33,367 bases of DNA from Clostridia bacterium (lineage in GTDB: Bacteria; Bacillota; Clostridia; Christensenellales; Borkfalkiaceae). The notes beneath the pieces were generated by a model that saw only the letters and a list, made by a program, of their open reading frames with translations, searched no databases and was not told the DNA's origin. Position 1 is the first letter of the stretch, and each line of letters begins with the position of its first letter. A program made the position numbers and the translations under genes. Shown here piece by piece: positions 8,436 through 16,788 of the stretch. The stretch lies in NCBI GenBank assembly GCA_017466825.1, contig JAFTTJ010000006.1, positions 1-33,367 of the forward strand. The letters run 5' to 3'.

Positions 8436-9224
8436 ATGGCGATAAACGCACCTTTCGTATACAACGCTCATATCGAAAGTCTAGCGGGTAAGGCGCGTAC
8501 AGCCACCGACTTGAAAACTTTGGAAACCGTTTGCGAAGATTTAAACGTCGCCGACGAAATTTATTTGGGAAAAGTAGACCTTTGGCTTGCAAAAATAGCC
8601 CTTAGCGCGGTTTACCGCACTCTTAAAAAGTTTCCTGCCATTAGGTCTAGGTTAAATTATTTCGGCACGCTAAACGGGTTTATTGAAAAGAAAGACACCA
8701 CTTTTATGGCGGTAAATCCCACGGCTAGCAAGATGCACCTTGAATATTTTAGGCAGGGCACTTTAGAAATTGCAAGGAACTGCCTTAACTCGTTTAGGGC
8801 GAACGGAATAGGACTTGCGTTTGCAGTCGGCGTTCCCCCCTTTTATATGAACGGCATTATAATAAACGGCAAGAGTTTGCATAAGCAAGAGATAATGCAA
8901 AATCTTGAGATTGGCGAAAGGGTAGGGCATAGCCCCAAGGGTTGCAATTCGGTAAAGTCGGTAATCGACCACGAAATAGGGCATTTACTTGACTACGCGC
9001 TCGATTTGAGCAATAACCGTGGGTTGCAAAAGTATATAAACGGTTTTTCGGTTGACGAAATGGGTAAAAACCTTTCGCTTTATAGCACGACGGGGGGAGT
9101 TATTTCCGTACCCGAAGTAATTGCCGAAGCCTACTCGGAATACTCTAACAATCCGTCGCCACGGCCGATAGCAAAGGCGATAGGCGAGTTTATCACGGCG
9201 AGATATAACGATAGATTTAATTAA
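8436..9224 (+). CDS. HEIGH zinc-metallopeptidase-like protein
   Basis: A 262-residue cytosolic protein with no signal peptide. VIDHEIGHLLD supplies a HExxH zinc motif (His179, Glu180, His183). PEVIAEAYSEY downstream supplies a likely third zinc ligand, Glu231, the gluzincin-like arrangement. The N-terminal 90 residues are helical and LNVADEIYLGKV-like repeats are not obvious. Similar HExxH domains occur in phage minor-head and ADP-ribosyltransferase-neighbourhood proteins, but no phage gene is nearby. It starts at ATG 8436 with an AGAGGGGG site. It is the first co-directional gene before the kinase cluster, 129 nt upstream, so it may be a protease of that system. The substrate is unknown. Confidence 0.7.
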   Translation: MAINAPFVYNAHIESLAGKARTATDLKTLETVCEDLNVADEIYLGKVDLWLAKIALSAVYRTLKKFPAIRSRLNYFGTLNGFIEKKDTTFMAVNPTASKMHLEYFRQGTLEIARNCLNSFRANGIGLAFAVGVPPFYMNGIIINGKSLHKQEIMQNLEIGERVGHSPKGCNSVKSVIDHEIGHLLDYALDLSNNRGLQKYINGFSVDEMGKNLSLYSTTGGVISVPEVIAEAYSEYSNNPSPRPIAKAIGEFITARYNDRFN

Positions 9225-9228
9225 AAAC

Positions 9229-9272
9229 GGTTCTATCACTAGCGGCTTTAAACGAATACGCAATGATAGAGC
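9229..9272. repeat. Short inverted-repeat element, copy 2
   Basis: GTTCTATCA (9230-9238) and TGATAGAGC (9264-9272) form an inverted repeat around a 25-nt centre containing GGCTTTAAAC and ACGC. The arrangement matches 6881-6934. It lies 5 nt after the metallopeptidase-like gene. Confidence 0.4.
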
Positions 9273-9353
9273 TTTGACGTAAAGGCGGACGACGAGTTTA
9301 CGCTAAAACAACGAAAATAATATAAGGAGAAGTAAAATTTACTTAAAACGCTA

Positions 9354-12300
9354 ATGGACAACAACAACGAAAAAGCGAAAGCCTTATTATCCGAATATTT
9401 ATACGAGCAGTTTAAAACTGCGCTCGTAGGCGGTTTTGCAGACAGAATTGCGCTTGCAAACGAGTTTATCAATTGTTTTGACGGAGCAAGGTTTGCTGGA
9501 AAAGCCGTTAAAACAACGCCCTTACTTTCGGTCGACACGATTGAAATGATAAAGGTTGACGGCGGTGACGAAGATTCCGCCGAGTACACCTTTGAGTTTG
9601 CAAAAGAATACTCCGGCGACGAAAGGGAAAAGTTTACCAACTATTCTTTCGGCCCTGCAAGGCTATTTGAAAAGAAGAAACTTTTTGGAGTTCACCCAAC
9701 TACGGTCGGCGAAGTAATGCGCGAGTTTACCGAAGCGGACGTTTGCCAAATCTTGGCTAAAATCGCTTTTAATATCTGTTTTTGCGTGCATCCTTTTAAA
9801 GGGCTTAAATATTTTGGCAAACTCACCGTTAGCGAAGACGAAGAAAAAGAGTTTTTCAAAAAGGAATACAAGCACGTATTCGATTTAGAAGATAACCCCA
9901 ACCGTTTTTTAAACGGTTATCAAGAGAGCGCTTTTTACCTTTGGGGAGTTTTAAACGATAGCCAAAAGGACTTTATAAACAGGGCTTTATACGGTAAAAT
10001 TACCGCCTACGACGAGTTTTTTGAAGGTTGGAAGCAAAACTTTGCAATTTACAAGTCGGAGTGTAAAGCGCCGTGCGGTGAAATTATTCCCGCAATGGTC
10101 TTTAAGGATGAAACCGCCCTTTTATACACCGAAAGGTGGATAACCGTCAAGAGAATGTACTGTTATAGATGCAAAAATGTGATTGGCGATAAGTGTAAGG
10201 CTTGTAAGATTGACGCTAGCAAACAATACGCCGAATTTTTGACCTTAAAACTCAAAGTTGCAAAGATAAATCAAGACGGCGAAGAAGATAAAGATTTTGC
10301 TAAAGAAATAGTCGTTTGTGACAAAAAGCAAATTTCGCTCAACAGTTTAAACGGCGAAGAAAAGCACGTTTACGACTTTGAAATAATAATGTCGAAAAAG
10401 GCGAACGTTCTCGGCGCAAAGGTCTTGCTCACAGAGCCCGTAACGGCTATTCACGGCGCAAAAACCCGTGATTATAAGCAAGGCGAGATAATCGGTCTTC
10501 TTCCCGGTATGGTAATTAAAGTGGGGGATATAACGTTGACCGTTCCCGGCGAACCGCCCAAGCCCCCGCAACCCCAAAAACCCAAGGCAGAGCCCCCAAA
10601 ACCGACGGATACCGACGTTAAAACGGATACCGACGGCGGTGAAAGTCAAGAAAACCCCGAAAAAGCAACGGGTGATACCGAAGAAAAACAGGTTGAACAA
10701 CCCGAAGTAGCCCCAAGCGCGGAAGATAAAGCCGAAGTTAAGGCGGAAGTAAAACCCGAATCTAAGCCCGAAGTAAAACCCGCCCCCCCCAAGCAAAGAG
10801 CCGTAAAGGTAAAATCCATATTAGAAAAGCACGAAATCCCCGAAGAATTATTGGTCGTAGCAGACGGGCAGTTGTTTAGGGTAGACGCTCAATTAGGCGA
10901 TTACCGCGGATACTCGGTATACCGCTTAAACGGTGGCGAAAAGCATTACCGCCTAGTCGTAATCGACGGCGATTTCGCCCGTGACGCGCTCGTTAATTTA
11001 GAGAGCGTAATAAACTTTGATTTAAACGGAAACGGAGGGTTTTTAGCACCGCTTGCAATAGCCGACGGCGTTGGTTTTTGCAAGGGCAAAGTAGGATACG
11101 TAACCGAGCAAGTTGAAAATCTTTTACCGGCGGCGGTTATTTTAAACGGCAGAGCAAAACTTTCAAAAGCGAATATCGTAAGGTCGTTTAAGGATATTTT
11201 TGAAGTAGTAAAAAGGGTTCACGATAAGGGTTACGCGTTTAAAAATTTAAGTTTAAAAAACTTCTACGTAGTAGATAGAATCGGTAAGATTATCCTTGCC
11301 AACACCCATTACCTTTCAAGGGAAGACGCGCCTGTTTACGCCACCGAACTCGAATTTGCGCCCGACGAGATTGCTTGCTCTATGACTAAGCAAGACTGCA
11401 TTTCGGACGTGTACTCGATAGCCCAAATTTTCTTCCAAATTTTCGTTGGGGACAGCGATTTTTCAAGAGAAGATTATTTTGGAGTAAAGAGCGGAATAGG
11501 CTCGTTTTTCGGCTCGCTAATCGGCGCGAAAACCGAAAGGTGGAAGAGCGAAATGCCCGACTACGTAGCGGATATGCTTATAAAGACGTTTACTACGGGC
11601 GTTTGCGACCCGCAATATAAAAACTTTAATTCCGAAGAAAAAATTCAAGAGCAAAACAGAATTTTAAGAGATAGGCAACTTCGCCCTACGGCGGACGATT
11701 ACCGTCGCGCTTTGGATAGGTGGATATCGCAAGAATTCCCCCAAAGCGAGCGCCCGCAGGAAAAAGGCGAGTATAAAGTTACCGACGGGATGGGCTTAGT
11801 TTATACCGTAGGCGAAAAAACACGCCAAACGGATAGCGAAATCTGGTATAAAGTTACTCAAAAATCTAGTGGGAAAGAATTCGTTTTAAAATGCGAAAAA
11901 GCGACCGCCATAGCCTACTACAACAATTTGAAAGAAATGGTGGCAAAAGGTGCGCCGTCTAAAGCCTTCGAGTGGCCGATTTCGGTCGTTAAAATGAAAA
12001 ACGAAGTAGTCGGTAGAATAGTAGAAGTCGACGACGGTAGATTCTCGACTTTTGCGGATATAATTAGCGGAAAGGCGACTTTTGTAAGCGACGAAGTTTT
12101 AGTAAAGGCTCTTTTAAATTTGGCGACCGCGATTGACCGATTACACGCAAGCGGATATTCTTACCGCGATATAACCGACAAGACGGTTAAGTTCGATATT
12201 CAAACGGGCGACATTAAAATTGCGCACAGCGGTAGAATTGCTCCCGAAGGAATTGATTTTGGTATGGTAAGAAGCGCGTTGTTCGTTGCGCCCGAAGTCG

Positions 12301-12680
12301 CCATTAAGGAAAATAAGGCGGATAAGTATTCGGACAGATTTGCAATAGGCGTAATCGCGTTTGCATTATTGACGGGCTGCCACCCCTTCTTTGGTAAACT
12401 CTCGGTAAACGAAAACGGCGAAATCGTTTGCAAAAACAAGCCCGATTATAAGACTTTTAAAGAGTATATAGCCCTTAGTCAAATGGAAACGGTAGCCCTT
12501 TCGCCCACTTGGCAAAAAGTACCCGAAGTTATTAAAAAGACTTTTGAAAAGACTTTTACGGCAACTAGAACGGATGGTAGAAAAAAGGAGATTGAGTCAG
12601 ACCGAAGTCAAAGGTCAAGTGCCAACGACTGGCGTAAAAAACTTGAAAAATGGCTTAAAGAATTAAAGGAAAACAGATAG
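9354..12680 (+). CDS. Tandem degenerate-kinase signalling protein
   Basis: An 1108-residue cytosolic protein. Residues 1-265 are unrecognised. A Cys4 cluster follows (C270, C273, C281, C284), then a beta-rich stretch to about 395 with a faintly FHA-like end, and a Pro/Lys/Glu linker at about 398-482. Two kinase folds come next. In the first (about 483-795) the catalytic Asp is Asn631 (FKNLSLKN) and the DFG Asp is Asn650. In the second (about 800-1090) Lys846 and Asp939 (YRDITDK) remain, but the metal-binding Asp is His958 (AHSG). Both are therefore probably pseudokinases, acting as scaffolds or allosteric partners of the kinase encoded 15 nt downstream, which shares KGAP(x)nFxWP signatures. 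The start is odd: AAGGAGA (9324-9330) is 23 nt from the ATG. Confidence 0.8.
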   Translation: MDNNNEKAKALLSEYLYEQFKTALVGGFADRIALANEFINCFDGARFAGKAVKTTPLLSVDTIEMIKVDGGDEDSAEYTFEFAKEYSGDEREKFTNYSFGPARLFEKKKLFGVHPTTVGEVMREFTEADVCQILAKIAFNICFCVHPFKGLKYFGKLTVSEDEEKEFFKKEYKHVFDLEDNPNRFLNGYQESAFYLWGVLNDSQKDFINRALYGKITAYDEFFEGWKQNFAIYKSECKAPCGEIIPAMVFKDETALLYTERWITVKRMYCYRCKNVIGDKCKACKIDASKQYAEFLTLKLKVAKINQDGEEDKDFAKEIVVCDKKQISLNSLNGEEKHVYDFEIIMSKKANVLGAKVLLTEPVTAIHGAKTRDYKQGEIIGLLPGMVIKVGDITLTVPGEPPKPPQPQKPKAEPPKPTDTDVKTDTDGGESQENPEKATGDTEEKQVEQPEVAPSAEDKAEVKAEVKPESKPEVKPAPPKQRAVKVKSILEKHEIPEELLVVADGQLFRVDAQLGDYRGYSVYRLNGGEKHYRLVVIDGDFARDALVNLESVINFDLNGNGGFLAPLAIADGVGFCKGKVGYVTEQVENLLPAAVILNGRAKLSKANIVRSFKDIFEVVKRVHDKGYAFKNLSLKNFYVVDRIGKIILANTHYLSREDAPVYATELEFAPDEIACSMTKQDCISDVYSIAQIFFQIFVGDSDFSREDYFGVKSGIGSFFGSLIGAKTERWKSEMPDYVADMLIKTFTTGVCDPQYKNFNSEEKIQEQNRILRDRQLRPTADDYRRALDRWISQEFPQSERPQEKGEYKVTDGMGLVYTVGEKTRQTDSEIWYKVTQKSSGKEFVLKCEKATAIAYYNNLKEMVAKGAPSKAFEWPISVVKMKNEVVGRIVEVDDGRFSTFADIISGKATFVSDEVLVKALLNLATAIDRLHASGYSYRDITDKTVKFDIQTGDIKIAHSGRIAPEGIDFGMVRSALFVAPEVAIKENKADKYSDRFAIGVIAFALLTGCHPFFGKLSVNENGEIVCKNKPDYKTFKEYIALSQMETVALSPTWQKVPEVIKKTFEKTFTATRTDGRKKEIESDRSQRSSANDWRKKLEKWLKELKENR

Positions 12681-12695
12681 ACGAAGGAGAAAATT

Positions 12696-14039
12696 ATGGC
12701 AAAAACGATACGTTGTGAAAAAAAGATATACGAACTCGGCGCAAAACTCGGCGAAGGCGGACAAGGCGCGGTATATAAAGTAAAATGTTTGGAAGACGGA
12801 AAGAGTTACGCTTTAAAGGTTTACAAAAACGCTATGTCTACCGACTTTATTAAAAACTTGAGCGACAACATAGCAAAGGGAGCGCCCAATCCGTCATTTT
12901 TGTGGCCACTCGGCTTGACCGAACCGCTCGGACCTAAGAAAGATAGGTACGGATATTTGATGGACCTTTTCAATCCTGCATACTCGTCTTTCGTAAAAAT
13001 TATGAAGGGAAAAGTAAATTTCCCGTCAAAGGAAATGCAAATTGCAGCGCTTATCGGCCTTGTAGACGCCTTTGAAGTTTTACACGCTAAAGGTTATAGT
13101 TATCAAGACCTTAACGACGGCGGTATTAGAATTAACTGCGCTACGGGTGAAGTTTTGATTTGCGACAACGACAACGTAGCCCCCTACGGCGAAAACTTGG
13201 GAATACTCGGTAAGTTTAAGTACATGGCGCCCGAAGTTGCTATAAAGATGTTCCGCCCCGACAAGCATTCGGATAGGTTCTCTTTGGCAGTACTTTTATT
13301 CTTGCTTTTGACGCACGCTCACCCTTACGACGGCGTTCAAAGGCTAGCAGGACAACTTACCCCCGCCCTTCAACAAAAGGTATACGGCACAGAGCCCGTG
13401 TTTATCTTCCACCCGACGGACGCGTCCAACCGCCCTGATCCGCAAATGGATATAAACGCTATCAAGGCTTGGCCGACTCTTCCCCCGTTTATTCAAGACT
13501 TGTTCATCAAAACTTTCACTTCGGGTATGCCTAAAATCGGCATGAAGAGAGATAAGATTGAAATAGACCGTCAGCAAAGACCTAGCGAAAAAGAGTGGAG
13601 AGACGCTTTCCACCGTTGGCTCGATACGGTTGCCGCTTGTCCTAGTTGCGGAAAGGGTATTTGCGTTGAAGTTGAAAACAATCAAATTAAAGATATCAAA
13701 TGCCCCCATTGCGGAAAGAAAGTTAAGGTTTCCGTACCCGTGCTTATCATTAGGAGAAGGGGTAAAGTCATACGTACCGTCGTACTTGAAGACGGAAAGA
13801 CGGTTGCTAAAAGTTCAGTAACTAAAGAGCGTTCAAACGAGCCTGCGTTTATTATAAGAAGAAGTAAAAAGCGCGCCGACGTTTACGGCATTGAAAACTT
13901 GCTCCCCTATCAATGGAAGTGCGTACAGCAAGGCGCAAGCGATAGGTTGGTAAAAACCCATGAAGTAGTTGCGGCGTTAAACGGCGTAAACATTGAATTC
14001 GACTACGACTTTAGCGGTGAAATTTTATACAAATTGTAA
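12696..14039 (+). CDS. Ser/Thr protein kinase with C-terminal zinc ribbon
   Basis: A 447-residue kinase of the type found in TerY-P triads. The glycine loop GEGGQGAVY is at about 19-27, ATP-anchoring Lys41 in YALKVY, catalytic Asp138 in YQDLNDGG, metal-binding DND at 157-159 in ICDNDNV, and MAPEV at the activation-segment end. Active-site residues are kept, except that the catalytic-loop Asn is Gly143. A zinc ribbon follows (C315, C318, C336, C339), then a basic beta-rich C-terminal domain of about 100 residues. An AAGGAG site lies 15 nt after the tandem-pseudokinase gene, so the two are co-transcribed. It is likely the catalytic partner whose phosphorylation is reversed by the PP2C gene downstream. 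Targets are unknown. Confidence 0.88.
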   Translation: MAKTIRCEKKIYELGAKLGEGGQGAVYKVKCLEDGKSYALKVYKNAMSTDFIKNLSDNIAKGAPNPSFLWPLGLTEPLGPKKDRYGYLMDLFNPAYSSFVKIMKGKVNFPSKEMQIAALIGLVDAFEVLHAKGYSYQDLNDGGIRINCATGEVLICDNDNVAPYGENLGILGKFKYMAPEVAIKMFRPDKHSDRFSLAVLLFLLLTHAHPYDGVQRLAGQLTPALQQKVYGTEPVFIFHPTDASNRPDPQMDINAIKAWPTLPPFIQDLFIKTFTSGMPKIGMKRDKIEIDRQQRPSEKEWRDAFHRWLDTVAACPSCGKGICVEVENNQIKDIKCPHCGKKVKVSVPVLIIRRRGKVIRTVVLEDGKTVAKSSVTKERSNEPAFIIRRSKKRADVYGIENLLPYQWKCVQQGASDRLVKTHEVVAALNGVNIEFDYDFSGEILYKL

Positions 14040-14079
14040 CGCATTTATAAAACGAGAAAGTAGAGAGGCGTAATGTAAG

Positions 14080-14766
14080 ATGGCAGGAATTATAATACCT
14101 ATTATAGAAACTTCATCGGCTACTGCTGGGAGAATCATTTGCGAAGTTAACGACAAAGTAAAGCAACTAATAGATTGCCTTATTAAAATAGAAGAAGACA
14201 CAGGTGAAAACATATTTTTTTCTCCTATAATTTTTTCAGACGACGTAAAAACCGTTGGGTTAATAGACGAAAAACCGGTTAGCGTACAAGAGTTTGTATG
14301 GAGAGACTTAAAAAGCAACGGGGTGGCAAACTTTGGGGCGGCATTAAATTTTCTTCATGACAAACTCACTGTTGAAGAAAAAGGCGGTTGGATGAAAAGT
14401 TGTGGTGGCACAGCACCCATTATTATCCTTATTTCGAATGGTAAGCCTACAGATGATTATAAGTCGGAACTTGAAAAACTTAAAAAGCGCGGTTGGTTTA
14501 AAGCAGCGTTAAAATTTGCTGTAGGTATAGGGCAAGATATAGATAAGACCACTCTAGCCGACTTTACAACAAGCGAAGAGACTGTTTTAGATGCAAATAC
14601 AGGATTGGCGTGGGAGCAAATTGTGGGAGTGATTAAATATGCTATGCGACCAACCCCTAATTTTAGGCCAGAGCCTTGTAGTTGCTCAGACGATACAGTC
14701 GCTGAGCCTTCTTCATCAAGCGCCGATTTTACACTAATAATGGATGAAACGGACGACTTGTTTTAA
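14080..14766 (+). CDS. vWA-domain protein with degenerate MIDAS (TerY-like)
   Basis: A 228-residue single vWA domain, paralogous to the next gene. They share the near-identical LTVEEKGGWMK and DDYKSELEKLKKRGWF blocks. All three MIDAS loops are changed: DxSxS is ETSSA (10-14), the loop-2 Thr is Ala83, and the loop-3 Asp is Asn120 (SNGKPTDD). Divalent-metal binding is therefore doubtful. A Cys/Ser-rich linker leads to a C-terminal DETDDLF tail that is also present in the paralogue. Codon use is visibly more A/T-rich than its neighbours. Probably a protein-protein adaptor that has lost, or regulates, metal-dependent ligand binding. A GAGAGG site lies about 11 nt before the ATG. Confidence 0.85.
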   Translation: MAGIIIPIIETSSATAGRIICEVNDKVKQLIDCLIKIEEDTGENIFFSPIIFSDDVKTVGLIDEKPVSVQEFVWRDLKSNGVANFGAALNFLHDKLTVEEKGGWMKSCGGTAPIIILISNGKPTDDYKSELEKLKKRGWFKAALKFAVGIGQDIDKTTLADFTTSEETVLDANTGLAWEQIVGVIKYAMRPTPNFRPEPCSCSDDTVAEPSSSSADFTLIMDETDDLF

Positions 14767-14803
14767 AGATTAACTAAAACTAGCAACTTATTAAAAGGTA
14801 AAA

Positions 14804-14844
14804 AGCAAAGGTTTTCTTTGCTAAAAATATACGGGCAAAAGCCC
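14804..14844 (+). other. Paired mRNA hairpins between vWA genes
   Basis: AGCAAAG (14804-14810) pairs with CTTTGCT (14816-14822), and GGGC pairs with GCCC at 14833-14844. Neither has a downstream T-run on the plus strand. They may set mRNA processing or relative expression of the two vWA genes. Confidence 0.35.
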
Positions 14845-14891
14845 AAAATAAAAACAAAAAATTTATATTTAAACTTGGAGGTTTAAAAATT

Positions 14892-15659
14892 ATGGTAGAA
14901 CTCGAAACCTTAGGTGGTGTAGCGCAAACTGACGTTATCGTCATACCCATTATCGACGTATCAGGCTCGATGTACGGCACTAAAATCGGACAAGTAAACG
15001 AAGCGATGGCAGAAGTTCCTTCTCAACTTGCAGAAATCAACGACGAATCGGTTGACTCAACCCTTCGTATTGCTCCTATGGAATTTTCAAGCGGAGCAAG
15101 ATGGTTTGCTTTAAAGAACGACAAGCCCGCTGAAGTAGAATCTTTCCGTTGGATTGATATGAAGGCTAGCGGTCTTACCGACCTTGGCGCAGCCTTCAAA
15201 CTTCTTAACGAAAAACTCACCGTTGAAGAAAAAGGCGGTTGGATGAAAGGCCGTGGTGGCGCTGCTCCCGTTCTTATTCTCATTTCGGACGGCGGTCCTA
15301 CCGACGACTATAAGTCGGAACTTGAAAAACTTAAAAAACGTGGTTGGTTTAGAGCCGCTTTAAAATTTGCAGTAGCAGTAGGCACAGACGCTGATAAAAA
15401 CGTTTTAGCAGAGTTTACTGGCAACCTTGAAGCCGTTATCGATACCGAAATGGTAAGAAACGAACTCTCTTCAATCGTTAAAGCCGTTATCGTTTCGGCA
15501 AGTAAAACCGCCAGCCAAACCGCATCCGCATCAAACGGCGGTCAACTTATCAAAGAAGTTACCGACGACGGTCCTGACGCTGACGCGCAAGCCCAAGAAG
15601 AAGCAATCGGCGCTGTTAAAGACGCTATTTCTATGGACGACACCGACGATTTATTCTAA
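14892..15659 (+). CDS. vWA-domain protein with intact MIDAS (TerY-like)
   Basis: A 255-residue cytosolic vWA protein. Its MIDAS is complete: DVSGS at 22-26, Thr96 in GLTDLGAAF and Asp133 in ISDGGPTDD, so it should bind Mg2+ or Mn2+ and a partner acidic side chain. It closely resembles TerY of tellurite-resistance-associated signalling modules. After the domain comes an Ala/Ser/Asp-rich linker of about 45 residues ending DDTDDLF, a tail shared with the degenerate paralogue. A strong TTGGAGG site precedes the ATG. The 125-nt gap upstream and 229-nt gap downstream both carry hairpins, so its expression may be uncoupled from the flanking genes. Confidence 0.9.
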   Translation: MVELETLGGVAQTDVIVIPIIDVSGSMYGTKIGQVNEAMAEVPSQLAEINDESVDSTLRIAPMEFSSGARWFALKNDKPAEVESFRWIDMKASGLTDLGAAFKLLNEKLTVEEKGGWMKGRGGAAPVLILISDGGPTDDYKSELEKLKKRGWFRAALKFAVAVGTDADKNVLAEFTGNLEAVIDTEMVRNELSSIVKAVIVSASKTASQTASASNGGQLIKEVTDDGPDADAQAQEEAIGAVKDAISMDDTDDLF

Positions 15660-15713
15660 GTCGCAATTAGCCTAATAGGGGCGGAAAAATAATTAAACAA
15701 TCTTTAAGTTTTA

Positions 15714-15738
15714 GCGGAAGGGGCTTTCACCCTTCCGC
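15714..15738 (+). terminator. Strong hairpin after vWA gene, partial terminator candidate
   Basis: GCGGAAGGG (15714-15722) pairs perfectly with CCCTTCCGC (15730-15738) across a 7-nt loop. No T-run follows. It could attenuate or stabilise the upstream transcript. Confidence 0.4.
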
Positions 15739-15804
15739 AGTAAGACTTTACTTTAAAGGTAGCCTAAAAGGCAAAAATAGTACCGCAAATGCGGGATTTA
15801 ACTT

Positions 15805-15834
15805 TGAATATTACTTGCTTAAAGCAGTTATGAT
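15805..15834 (+). promoter_or_regulatory. Weak internal promoter candidate before PP2C gene
   Basis: TTGAAT (15805-15810), an 18-bp spacer and TATGAT (15829-15834), 55 nt before the PP2C start. The 229-nt gap and upstream hairpin make a second transcription unit plausible. Confidence 0.3.
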
Positions 15835-15888
15835 AAATAGGCGATATGCCTACTAAATAAGCCTATAAGTCGAAAAAAGGAGATTTTT

Positions 15889-16761
15889 ATGGAAAACAAC
15901 TTTTTTGCAGTTTCAATAATGGGCGCTAGCCATATTAAATCGGGCAAGCCCATGCAAGACTCTTCGCTCGCGTTTAAAGGCGACGGGTTTTGCATAGGCG
16001 TAGTTTGCGACGGACACGGAGCGGATAAGCATTTTAGAAGCGAGATAGGCTCTAAATTCGCCGCCGAAGTAACGGCGGAAAAGTTTAGCGAAATTGCAAA
16101 GCAGTTTCCTACTTGGGAGTTGCTTAAAAACAATTTAAAACAAGTTAGCCATAGGGTAAAACTTGCAATACTTGCAGATTGGCACGCTAAGATAGAGCAG
16201 TACACCAAGGAAAACCCCTTTACCGAAGACGAACTAAAAAAAGCGTCTAAATCGTTTGCCCAAAAGCGCTTGTATACGGTAGCTCAGCCTTACGGCACTA
16301 CTATTTTAGGCGCGCTCGTAACCGAAGAATATTACTTTGCGCTTATGATTGGCGACGGGGCAATGTTTAAAATTTTACCCGGCTTTAAAACCGAAATAGT
16401 AGTTTTCCCCGGCAAAAAGATTTACGACGACGAGCCCCACTCTGCAACCGATTCCCTTTGCGAAGACAATGCGTACAGCAGTATGTTTATCTGTTGTAAT
16501 CCTATCGAAAAGGAAGAGTACGGCGTGGCATTCGGCATGTGCTCAGACGGTATGAGCGAAGCCTTCGCAACCGACGAAGTTTTAATAAAAAAGGTCAATA
16601 ATTACTTTGCTTATTACGCTGAAGTCGGCATTGAAAAAGCAACTCAAGACATTACCGCCCAACTCAATAATCTCTCTGCGATAAGCCCGATGAAAGACGA
16701 TATTTCCTTGGCTTTTGCAACCAACCATTTAGAGATGTATAAAAGTTCGGACGGCGAATAA
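15889..16761 (+). CDS. PP2C-family Ser/Thr phosphatase
   Basis: A 290-residue soluble metal-dependent phosphatase. PP2C motifs appear in order: SIMGASHIKSGKPMQDS, VCDGHG with Asp41, PYGTTILGAL, MIGDG, MCSDGMSEAF with Asp220, and KDDISLAF with Asp270-Asp271. All metal-coordinating acids are present, so it should be active. It presumably removes phosphates placed by the kinase at 12696. Kinase, PP2C and vWA together form the TerY-P triad. An AAGGAG site precedes the ATG, and the zinc-ribbon gene follows after 27 nt. Confidence 0.92.
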   Translation: MENNFFAVSIMGASHIKSGKPMQDSSLAFKGDGFCIGVVCDGHGADKHFRSEIGSKFAAEVTAEKFSEIAKQFPTWELLKNNLKQVSHRVKLAILADWHAKIEQYTKENPFTEDELKKASKSFAQKRLYTVAQPYGTTILGALVTEEYYFALMIGDGAMFKILPGFKTEIVVFPGKKIYDDEPHSATDSLCEDNAYSSMFICCNPIEKEEYGVAFGMCSDGMSEAFATDEVLIKKVNNYFAYYAEVGIEKATQDITAQLNNLSAISPMKDDISLAFATNHLEMYKSSDGE

Positions 16762-16788
16762 AAACAAAACTAAAAAGGAGAATAAAAT

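Noticed and set aside
8436-9224. Phage structural gene
   Set aside because: HEIGH domains occur in phage head-associated proteins, but no capsid, tail or terminase gene is adjacent.
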